This document shows, piece by piece, positions 53,627 to 64,000 of a stretch of 64,000 nt of DNA. Numbering within the stretch: the stretch's first letter is position 1; each line of letters starts with the position of its first letter. The position numbers and the translations under genes were made by a program. The stretch comes from Nocardia sp. NBC_00403 (lineage in GTDB: Bacteria > Actinomycetota > Actinomycetes > Mycobacteriales > Mycobacteriaceae). The DNA is taken from assembly GCF_036046055.1 (NCBI RefSeq), contig NZ_CP107939.1, positions 4,154,001 to 4,218,000 on the forward strand, in the 5' to 3' direction. The notes under the pieces were generated by a model, which did not search any database, was not told the DNA's origin, and saw nothing but the letters and a program-made list of their open reading frames with translations.

Positions 53627-55000
53627 ATGCGAGTGGCAGCGGTCGGTACAGAGTCGGTCGACGATCGGGTAGGCGCCGAGCTGCCGCCCGAAACCAGCGG
53701 CCAGCATTGGAACCCGTTCGTATGCATCATATTTCGGCTCTGCTTTGTGTACTTCGGGCTGTTCTGCCTGGTGTACCCCCGGATCATCTCTGAGTTCCTC
53801 GGGCTGGTGGGCCGCTTGCTACCGGACTCGACGCCGTTCTGGCTCGCACGCCTGTGGCGTCCCCTCGTCGAATGGGCCGGCGAGCATGTGTTCGGCACAG
53901 ACGCTGCCGCGCATGAGGATTCGATCAGTGGTGACCAGACGTTCCTGTGGGTGCTGCTGTTCTGCATCCTGGTCGTCGCGGGGGTTGCGACCGTCCTATG
54001 GACCGTTCTCGATCGGCGCCGGCCGAACTATGTGGTGCTGAGCAGTTGGTTCCTGCTCTTCGTCCGGCTATGCCTTGCCGTGGAGATGCTGGTCTACGGG
54101 CTTTCCAAAGTTGTCCCCAACCAGATGCCGTCGCCGGCGCTGGCCAGGCTGCTCGAGCCGTACGGGGATTTCAGTCCGATGGCCGTGTTGTGGAGCCAGG
54201 TCGGGGTGTCGCAGCCGTACGAGATCCTGCTCGGCACTGCGGAACTGGTCGGCGGACTGCTGCTCTTCCTTCCGAGAACGACGACGGTGGGCGCGCTGCT
54301 GAGTCTGGTGTGCACGATGCAGGTGTTCGTGCTGAACATGACCTACGACGTCCCCGCCAAGATCCTGGCATTTCACCTGATGCTGCTGTGCTCGATGCTG
54401 TTGGCTCCGGAGGCGCGCAGGCTGGCGAATGTGCTGGTGCTCGACCGGCCCGCTGATCGCTCGACTCGGCGCCCGCTGCTACGCAGCGCGCGTGGGAATC
54501 GGATCGCGGTGGGTTTACAAGCCGCACTTGGTATCTGGCTGCTCATCTCGGGCGCGTACTCGAGCTTGGATGCGTACCGTGACCACGGCGCGGGCAGCAA
54601 GGAGCCACCGCTGTACGGGATCTGGACGGTGGCAGAGTTCAGCCTCGAGGGCCAGCAGGTCCCGGCCTTGGCCACTGATGAGATTCGTTGGCAGCGTGTT
54701 GTTTTCGATCGGCAGAACGCGACCATCCAGCGCATGGACGGCACGCTGGTACCGGTGATCGCCATAGTCGACACCAGCGCATACACAATCGCCATGGTGC
54801 TGCTACCCACAGCACCCGGCACCCAGCCGACCCCCTTGGGTGCCTTCACTTTCGACCAGCCCGCACCGGATCATCTTGCCATGGCCGGACAACTGAACAG
54901 CCGGTCGGTGACCATCGCCCTGCAACAGGTCGACCTGGATTCCTTCCCCTTGCGCAGCCGCGGTTTCCACTGGGTTCAGGAATACCCGTACTTCCGCTGA
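53627..55000 (+). CDS. DoxX-family membrane protein
   Basis: 457 residues. About nine hydrophobic helices: WNPFVCIIFRLCFVYFGLFC near the start, FLWVLLFCILVVAGVATVLW, SWFLLFVRLCLAVEMLVYGL, then the DoxX core (LSKVVPNQMPSPALARLLEP, ILLGTAELVGGLLLFLPRTT) and a soluble C-terminal region of about 120 residues that is beta-rich. The start is uncertain: GTGAGG abuts the ATG at 53627 and is better spaced from the GTG at 53633. DoxX proteins act in membrane redox or quinone chemistry; this function is not established here. Confidence 0.8.
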   Translation: MRVAAVGTESVDDRVGAELPPETSGQHWNPFVCIIFRLCFVYFGLFCLVYPRIISEFLGLVGRLLPDSTPFWLARLWRPLVEWAGEHVFGTDAAAHEDSISGDQTFLWVLLFCILVVAGVATVLWTVLDRRRPNYVVLSSWFLLFVRLCLAVEMLVYGLSKVVPNQMPSPALARLLEPYGDFSPMAVLWSQVGVSQPYEILLGTAELVGGLLLFLPRTTTVGALLSLVCTMQVFVLNMTYDVPAKILAFHLMLLCSMLLAPEARRLANVLVLDRPADRSTRRPLLRSARGNRIAVGLQAALGIWLLISGAYSSLDAYRDHGAGSKEPPLYGIWTVAEFSLEGQQVPALATDEIRWQRVVFDRQNATIQRMDGTLVPVIAIVDTSAYTIAMVLLPTAPGTQPTPLGAFTFDQPAPDHLAMAGQLNSRSVTIALQQVDLDSFPLRSRGFHWVQEYPYFR

Positions 55001-55119
55001 GATGACCTCGTCCAAGCGCCGCTGGTCCACCAGGCTCACCCGAATTCTCGATCGCGAGGGGCAGCCCGAACATCGCAATTGCCGCCCACGGCAACACCTT
55101 CCGGCCGCAGATAGCCGGA

Positions 55120-55257
55120 AGGCACCCGCTGAGTCCGCTCGCGCTGCGAGGTAGGCGGCCAGCTCGTTTGGGCGTAGTGGGCCCATTTCTGGGCGGTTCC
55201 AGGGTTGATGCCGAAGAGGTCGCCCATGACTACCCCTCTGCAAGTGGTGGTGAGCAT
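55120..55257 (-). pseudogene. C-terminal fragment of a tyrosine recombinase
   Basis: The minus strand reads MGDLFGINPGTAQKWAHYAQ then TSW, and a shifted frame reads LAAYLAARA. This is the terminal HTH-like region of XerD-type recombinases common in actinobacterial plasmids and islands. The catalytic part is missing. It lies directly downstream of the DUF4132 gene. Confidence 0.5.
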
Positions 55258-55281
55258 GCGGATTTCGCCTGCTGGGCCACG

Positions 55282-57852
55282 TCAGTTCGCGGCTTTGCCA
55301 GTGAGGGAATCGAGCTGAGTCAGGATCGACGGGTCGCTGACCTTCTCGTCCTCGGCGAGCAGGAGCACCTTGCTCAGAATGACGCTCGTCATCCGGTCCT
55401 CGTCGGCGAACGGCAGGAACAGCCGCCGGTGCGCCTTGGCGCCGAAGGAGGCAGGCACTACACAAAGGTAGCCGCCCGGGTCGACGTGGATGCTGCCGCT
55501 GGTCAGGTGCACCCGATAGGTTGCCCGGGTGCCCCGCACCACGGCCGAGTGCCCCTCGACGGTGACGCGGGCCAGCCCCAGGTCGGCAATGAGCGCCGCG
55601 AGCACCTGCGCCCGACTCGCCGCCTGCGCCGGCGACAGGTACAACTCCGGCTCGGTGCCGGCGACCGACACCACCAAGTCCAGGTCTCGCATGACCTCGG
55701 AGAACACCACCGGCGAAACGTCGACCAGCGGCACTGGCGTGCCACCGACACTGCCCGAGCCGGTCGGGGCACCGTAACGGCCCAGGCCACGGGGGCCGCT
55801 GATCAGAAAGCGGACCTCACCGACAAGGACGTTCCCCATACCGAAGTAGCCGTGGAAGTCGCAGCGCAGCGCCGCTATAAGGCCGTCGCCGACGACGCGG
55901 GTCGCCTGATGATCGTCGTACTCACCATGGGTGAACCAGCCCCGACCGGACAGCAACTGGCCCGCAATCCGGCCGTTGACCGTCTGACCGGCGAACCGCC
56001 GCGACACGTCGCCCGCCTCGCGTTCGGCCGGAGTGAGCACATACAGCTCCCGGAACGCCTGCTTGATCGGCTGTCGGAGGCGACGTCGCACGATCTCCGC
56101 CTGCCAGTCGGCGAGCATCCCGCGCTCGTGTAGTTCGACGGGGTGGACGGCGGTGACCGGGCCGGTGGTGTCGACTTGGTCGAGCAGGTCGATTACACCC
56201 GCTCGGTCCCGCCAGAGCAGCGCAGGCAACATCGCCGCACCGGCCGGCAGCGACCGCAGTCGGATCAGCTCGTCCGGCGCCAGCGTCCCGGCGGTGGCGA
56301 CCAGCCGCTCCACCAGCCCGGTCCGCATCCGGCGAGCCTGGTCCCGCAGTCGCTCCTGATGCTCACGAAGCCCCTGGTAGCCGGGGTCGGCGCGGACGGT
56401 GGCCGGCACCGACTTCAGCGCCTTGCCCGCCCGGCTGACTGCCATCGTCGGGTCGGCGCCGTCGAATTGCAACGCGATCCGGTAGTCGCCGACCGCCAAT
56501 TCCGTGGGGGTCTCGGTGGCGATGCGTGCCTCGCAGTCCCATTCGAGGCGGCTCGCCTCCAGAACGCCGGCCACCTGCGCCAGGTGGTCGAGGGCGACCG
56601 CGATCGCGGCGGCGTGGCTGTGTCTGCGGTTGGGGCCGAGCTTGGCGCCTTTCTTCGCGGACTCGCGCAGCGCCAGGTAGCGGTCGAGGACCGTCTCGTC
56701 CGGAGCGAGCGGCAGCATCCCGAACGCGGCGATGCCCTGCAGCGCATTGTGTTTGACGCGCTTCACCACCTGGGCGCGGTTGCCACCCATGACCGCGGAG
56801 ACCAGCTCATTGGGTTCGAGTTCCAGCAGGCGCCGAGCAGCGTCCGGGCCGGCGTTCTCGATCGCGGCGAGGAGGACCGCCCGGTCCTGGCGGGTGGCTT
56901 CGCCGACTGGCATCGCCCGGATCAGGCGCAGCAATGGCGCGGCGCGTTCCAGGTCGAACAGCGGTAGCAGCGTGTCGGCGTCACCGGCGCGCAGCCGCCA
57001 CCCGAACGCCCGGCGTTGTTCCTCTACGGGTCGATCCCGCAGCAGGTCGAGAAGGGCGGTGCGTTCCTCGTCGGTAAGTTCCGCCGCCCCGAGGTGATCG
57101 GCCACCCGCTGGTCGCCTTGCCAGGTCAGCGCCGCACGAGCAAACCGCAGACCGCGCGGCGCCAGCACCTTGGGCAGCTCGTCCCAGTCGGCGGGGGCTG
57201 GTGCGGAGACGAGCCGCCAGGTCAGCGCATCCACGTGTTTGCGGACGGTGTCCGCGCAGGTCAGCGGCGGGCTGGTCGCGTCGCCGGTCGGCGAGTGGCC
57301 GATGATGGCGTAGCCGAGGTAGCGGTCGTCGGTGAAGGCCCGTTCGACCACGGTGTCGTCAAGGGCGCCGGCTCGGTGCAGCGTGTCGAGAATCTGCGCC
57401 ACGGTCTCTCGGCGCAGGGTGCCGAGCGGAGTGAACACGAGCACCCGCAGCAGGTGGGTGTCGGTGGTGGCGATGGCCTGTTCCGCGATCTCGTCGAGCA
57501 GTTGCCGGTGCCGGACGTCGCTCCCCAGGGCGGCGGCCAGCAGAGATTTCCGGTGAGCCGTCGGCCACGGCGCGGCAAGCAGGCCGGTAACGTCGTCCGG
57601 CCGGTCGACCGGGAAGCCGGCGTCGTAGAGATCGTCGAGCTCCGAAACGATGTCGCCCACGTGTGGTGCCAGATTGCCGATCGTCTGGTCGTCGCCGTGC
57701 TCGATCCGGAGCCGGATCACCTCGGCGGTGTCCCACAAGCCCGCCAGGTCGCCGGCCTTCGCCAGGACCCGCGCCTGGTCCACCAGCCGCCACAGCGCCT
57801 CACGCTGTTCGCGGACGACGTCGAGGTAGATCTCTGGTACGGATCGCTCCAC
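55282..57852 (-). CDS. DUF4132-domain protein
   Basis: 856 residues. A long helical-repeat region (about 1-440, ARM/HEAT-like: LLAAALGSDVRHRQLLDEIA, LRDRPVEEQRRAFGWRLRAG) leads into DUF4132 (about 560-640; RRLRQPIKQAFRELYVLTPA and GQTVNGRIAGQLLSGRGW). The last 110 residues are the DUF7737-like tail (GGYLCVVPASFGAKAHRRLF, DRMTSVILSKVLLLAEDEKV). DUF4132 proteins (MolR-like) have no proven function and often occur with AAA-type and vWA genes, none of which is seen here. Its only operon partner is the small gene five bases upstream. Confidence 0.88.
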   Translation of the reverse strand: MERSVPEIYLDVVREQREALWRLVDQARVLAKAGDLAGLWDTAEVIRLRIEHGDDQTIGNLAPHVGDIVSELDDLYDAGFPVDRPDDVTGLLAAPWPTAHRKSLLAAALGSDVRHRQLLDEIAEQAIATTDTHLLRVLVFTPLGTLRRETVAQILDTLHRAGALDDTVVERAFTDDRYLGYAIIGHSPTGDATSPPLTCADTVRKHVDALTWRLVSAPAPADWDELPKVLAPRGLRFARAALTWQGDQRVADHLGAAELTDEERTALLDLLRDRPVEEQRRAFGWRLRAGDADTLLPLFDLERAAPLLRLIRAMPVGEATRQDRAVLLAAIENAGPDAARRLLELEPNELVSAVMGGNRAQVVKRVKHNALQGIAAFGMLPLAPDETVLDRYLALRESAKKGAKLGPNRRHSHAAAIAVALDHLAQVAGVLEASRLEWDCEARIATETPTELAVGDYRIALQFDGADPTMAVSRAGKALKSVPATVRADPGYQGLREHQERLRDQARRMRTGLVERLVATAGTLAPDELIRLRSLPAGAAMLPALLWRDRAGVIDLLDQVDTTGPVTAVHPVELHERGMLADWQAEIVRRRLRQPIKQAFRELYVLTPAEREAGDVSRRFAGQTVNGRIAGQLLSGRGWFTHGEYDDHQATRVVGDGLIAALRCDFHGYFGMGNVLVGEVRFLISGPRGLGRYGAPTGSGSVGGTPVPLVDVSPVVFSEVMRDLDLVVSVAGTEPELYLSPAQAASRAQVLAALIADLGLARVTVEGHSAVVRGTRATYRVHLTSGSIHVDPGGYLCVVPASFGAKAHRRLFLPFADEDRMTSVILSKVLLLAEDEKVSDPSILTQLDSLTGKAAN

Positions 57853-57857
57853 CGCAA

Positions 57858-58280
57858 TCAGCCTCCCGCCAGCGCGACCAGCCGCAGGAACACCACCGGT
57901 GCACCGAGCCGAAGCACGACCTCCTCGTCGAGGTCGACGACCTGCCGTCCGTCGACGAAGACCACGAATGTGCCCCTGGCGAAGGCCCGGTGCGCCCGGG
58001 CCACCTCCTCGGTAACGTCCGGGTCCGCCGGCGCCTGCTGCGGCATTCTGATCGCACCATTGGTGGCCTGCGTCCGGAGGTCGGCGTTGGACAGGTACTG
58101 GCGGTCGAGCATCCGCCGACAGCGTGCCGCATCGGTGCGTAGCTCCCGGATCTGCTCCTCGACCGCACGCCGGACCAGCTCCCGCACTATCGTGCGCTCG
58201 TCGGCCAGCCGTACCAGCACTGCCGGCAGATCATCACCGGACATGCCGGGCACCTGGCTGCGCACCGCGATATCGACCAT
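57858..58280 (-). CDS. Small partner protein of DUF4132
   Basis: About 140 residues. The middle is charged and helical (ERTIVRELVRRAVEEQIREL, AARCRRMLDRQYLSNADLRT). The end is a strand-rich sequence (FVVFVDGRQVVDLDEEVVLR). No signal or membrane segment. The start could be four codons earlier. It ends five bases before the DUF4132 start, so the two are one transcript and may form a complex. Family not recognised. Confidence 0.7.
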   Translation of the reverse strand: MVDIAVRSQVPGMSGDDLPAVLVRLADERTIVRELVRRAVEEQIRELRTDAARCRRMLDRQYLSNADLRTQATNGAIRMPQQAPADPDVTEEVARAHRAFARGTFVVFVDGRQVVDLDEEVVLRLGAPVVFLRLVALAGG

Positions 58281-58848
58281 GACCGCCACCATAAAACAGG
58301 GGGCTGACAGCAACGAGCGGTGAGCACGATGCGGACATGTTCGTTGTCGACTCGCTCCTGGCCGGTCCGGGAAACCGTCCTCGTCCGCGCCCTGGCTCGA
58401 CAGCGGAGCTCACCGGCACCCGAGCGACGCGGTAGCGGCGGCCGCTGTCGATCCGTCGCGACTGGATTGAACTGGTTCCGAGGACAGGTTCATCTCGCCG
58501 CCTCCAATGCTGCGTTGTCGTCTATGCGATGCCGAAAACCCAACAGCTCTATAGGGATTCGAGACCGGCTACCGCTTCGTAGTGTGTCGACGCGAAGCAG
58601 GTCATCCGCTCGGTCGCCGTAGGCGGGGAGGCCCACGAGCAGCGCGGCCGGGGGTGAGCGTCGATCAAATCGCCCGTTCGACGACGTTCCACTTTTCTGA
58701 GCACCAGGCCTTGCTTCGAGTGCACTCCAGGTGGATAGCGTCGTCGATGTTCGACGAGAAGAGCGAGTGTGGTGAGCGAATCGCGAGGGCGAAGTCCCGG
58801 CGGTCCGTCCGGTATCTCTCACCCGCGCTACCACGAAGGGATCACGAC
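58281..58848. other. About 570 bases without a recognised gene
   Basis: Frames on both strands are shadows with no family resemblance. The last bases (CGAAGGG) are the ribosome-binding site of the aldo/keto reductase gene. Confidence 0.4.
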
Positions 58849-59868
58849 ATGACCTCCACCGATACGCTTCCCACTACGACGCTCGGCAGCACTGGCATCG
58901 AGGTGGGTGTGCAGGGACTCGGCTGCATGGGGATGAGCGAGTTCTACGGAACCGCCGACCTGACCGAGTCGCGGTCGACCCTGGATCGCGCACTGGAACT
59001 CGGTGTCACCCTGTTCGATACCGCCGACATGTACGGCTCCGGCCATAACGAGGAGTTCCTCAGCGATTTCGTCGAGGCCAATCGGAACCGGGTGGTACTT
59101 GCCACCAAGTTCGGCATCGTCCGCAAGGCCGACGATCCCACCTACAGAGGCATCGACAACTCCGCCGCCTACATCCGCAATGCGGTGGAGGCCAGCTTGC
59201 GCAGGCTCGGTACCGACACCATCGACCTGTACTACATGCACCGCCGCAATCCGGCGGTGCCGATCGAAGAATCGGTCGGCGCGATGGCGGAATTGGTTGC
59301 GCAGGGAAAGGTTCGGGCGCTCGGTTTATCCGAGGTGACCGGTGACGAACTGCGTGCGGCCCACGCCGTCCACCCGATTGCGGCCATACAGTCCGAGTGG
59401 TCGCTGTTCTCCCGGGATGTCGAGCGCACGGCGGTGCCCGCCGCCGCGGAACTCGGCGTGGCATTCGTGCCGTACTCGCCGCTCGGCCGCGGATTCCTCA
59501 CCGGTTCCTTTACCCCTGCAGGTGACTCGGCGGATGCGAAAGATTTCCGGCACACCATGCCGCGGTTCTCCGGCGACAACGCCGCGCACAACACCGAACT
59601 ACTCGCCCCGCTGCGCGCCATCGCGGACGCCCGCGGCATCACCCTCGCAGAAGTCGCGCTCGCCTGGGTGCACGCGCAGGCCACCGTGCACGGCCTGTCG
59701 GTTGTTCCGATCCCCGGCACTCGCCGCCGCGCCCGGCTGGCCGATAACGTAGCGGCCGCGACCATCGCGCTGACCGCCGCCGAGCTCGCCGTGTTGGAAC
59801 CGATCGCGGGACAGGTCGCCGGAAACCGCTACGCGGATATGTCTTTCACCTCCGTGGGTCGGGAATGA
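58849..59868 (+). CDS. Aldo/keto reductase
   Basis: 339 residues, (beta/alpha)8 barrel using NADPH. The catalytic tetrad is visible: Asp in LFDTADMYGSG (with the Tyr), Lys in VLATKFGI, His in DLYYMHRRNP. The family start PTTTLGSTGIEVGVQGLGCM and the end VPIPGTRRRARLADNV (cofactor loop) are present. The ATG at 58849 follows CGAAGGG. The substrate is unknown. The truncated aldo/keto reductase at 9124 is from a different subfamily. Confidence 0.92.
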   Translation: MTSTDTLPTTTLGSTGIEVGVQGLGCMGMSEFYGTADLTESRSTLDRALELGVTLFDTADMYGSGHNEEFLSDFVEANRNRVVLATKFGIVRKADDPTYRGIDNSAAYIRNAVEASLRRLGTDTIDLYYMHRRNPAVPIEESVGAMAELVAQGKVRALGLSEVTGDELRAAHAVHPIAAIQSEWSLFSRDVERTAVPAAAELGVAFVPYSPLGRGFLTGSFTPAGDSADAKDFRHTMPRFSGDNAAHNTELLAPLRAIADARGITLAEVALAWVHAQATVHGLSVVPIPGTRRRARLADNVAAATIALTAAELAVLEPIAGQVAGNRYADMSFTSVGRE

Positions 59869-59970
59869 AATCCCACAACAGAGCGCGAATTCGGCAAGAG
59901 CGTCGGCGACCAGAGGCCTGAGTGGATGTCCTGGCATGCGAGAACACGAACCAGCTCCCGCGCGGTGGTG

Positions 59971-60339
59971 TCAACTCCCTGCTCCTTCAGTGTCCAGGCT
60001 TGCGGCAGTGAGGTTCTGGGCAGCGAAACGGGCGATGGTGCATGCCTGGCGTAGCTGGGCTTCCGGGTGTGCGGTGCGTTGCTCCAGCGCGGCGCGGATC
60101 CTCTCCAGCGATACGGTGGCTTCGCCGGCCGCTCGGTGAAGCACGGTGTATCGGTGGTCGAGTTCACGGTAAGCGAGGTCGATGTCATAGTAGCGACGGT
60201 GTAGGTCGGCTATGTGGTTGAGCAGGTCCGCCACCTCGCGTGTGGTCAGTGTGAGGTTGGGATGCTCCTCTCCCGAGAGGATCGCCTCGCCCGCGATCTC
60301 AGCGCAGCGAGCGTGCAGTACATCGAGAATGTCGGCCAC
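59971..60339 (-). CDS. Small helical hypothetical protein
   Basis: 122 residues from a GTG with GGAGGAAG eight bases upstream, which fixes the start. All-helical with many charged residues (EVADLLNHIADLHRRYYDID, TVSLERIRAALEQRTAHPEA) suggesting a coiled-coil. No family recognised. Confidence 0.55.
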   Translation of the reverse strand: MADILDVLHARCAEIAGEAILSGEEHPNLTLTTREVADLLNHIADLHRRYYDIDLAYRELDHRYTVLHRAAGEATVSLERIRAALEQRTAHPEAQLRQACTIARFAAQNLTAASLDTEGAGS

Positions 60340-60723
60340 ACAGATCACTTCCTCCACTGCGGCGGAGCGCCTCAGAGCTTCTCGGGCGCCCCTGCCGATC
60401 GGATACGGCCCGCCGTCGCGTGGCCCGGAAATAAGAGAAACATTGCAGGTCAATGCAGCTGGCACGTGCTGGTCGCGGATCGACGCCCCCGCTCTCGTTC
60501 GAATACGTTCATCGACGCCCTGCTCAGCTACGCTGTCGGCCGCTAGCTGTGGAATTCCGCCACCGCTGACATGGCCTCACATGAGGCATTTCCAACGATA
60601 CGTGCGAGTAACACCCACACGCTGTGTACCTGAGCGCAATAGAGGTGCACACTACGCGTGACCGAGAGTTGCAACCCCTCGCCCGTCGATCGGGCCAGCG
60701 CTCTGGAAAGGAAGGACTCGCGA
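60340..60723. other. Intergenic, promoter region of the carboxylase gene
   Basis: About 385 bases with no recognised gene. GGAAAGGAAGGA just before 60724 is a strong ribosome-binding site for the carboxylase. Confidence 0.4.

Positions 60724-64000
<3,277 letters not shown>

Overview
The window is chromosomal DNA from a high-GC actinomycete, most likely a mycolic-acid-containing genus close to Nocardia. Pointers are the GTG/TTG starts, the many 4-base ATGA gene overlaps, a TIGR00027-family methyltransferase, an MTB12-like lipoprotein, an L,D-transpeptidase, an EthA-like monooxygenase, fatty-acyl-AMP ligase debris and a very large fused acyl-CoA carboxylase. The genus is inferred from gene content only. 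No rRNA, tRNA or CRISPR array was recognised.

Layout. 0-8.3 kb: a membrane/glycosylation locus. An NAD-dependent epimerase converges on an operon of a polytopic membrane protein, an OmpR-type regulator and a histidine kinase. A five-gene overlapping operon diverges from it: GT2 glycosyltransferase, TIGR04282 transferase, methyltransferase, membrane-anchored molybdopterin oxidoreductase and a small membrane protein. 8.5-19.5 kb: regulators (TetR, WYL, LysR) beside small enzymes (Tat cupin, SnoaL, VOC, metallo-hydrolase, SRPBCC, GGCT-like, PNPOx-like), mixed with dead genes, including a PIG-L deacetylase with an internal inversion. 19.7-22.8 kb: an overlapping molybdate operon (HTH-TOBE regulator, modA, modB, modC). 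23-34 kb: MFS transporter, GH3 remnant, two methyltransferases, L,D-transpeptidase, a CmtR-like sensor with a CDF metal exporter, GNAT, DUF4097 and an MTB12-like lipoprotein.

34.7-41 kb: accessory region with a frameshifted DUF899 gene, IS5 and IS3 debris, an I66-type beta-trefoil protein, inverted and broken discoidin-domain units, an arylsulfatase and a PhoU remnant. 41-45.4 kb: an AraC-type regulator diverging from a Baeyer-Villiger monooxygenase / hydrolase / 3-hydroxyacyl-CoA dehydrogenase operon that has lost an acyl-CoA synthetase gene. 46-49.6 kb: esterase remnant, crotonase-family protein and aldehyde dehydrogenase. 49.6-55.3 kb: acyl-AMP ligase, integrase and possible transfer-gene debris around an intact overlapping operon (SnoaL, DUF3237, aquaporin, TetR) and a DoxX protein. 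55.3-58.3 kb: a DUF4132 protein with a small partner. 58.8-64 kb: aldo/keto reductase, a small protein and the first 1092 codons of a fused biotin-dependent carboxylase that runs off the window.

The two strongest themes are the export-linked molybdenum/glycosyl locus at the left, with its own two-component system, and the unusually dense gene decay: about twenty remnants, several showing readable rearrangements (inversion, inverted duplication, deletion joints).
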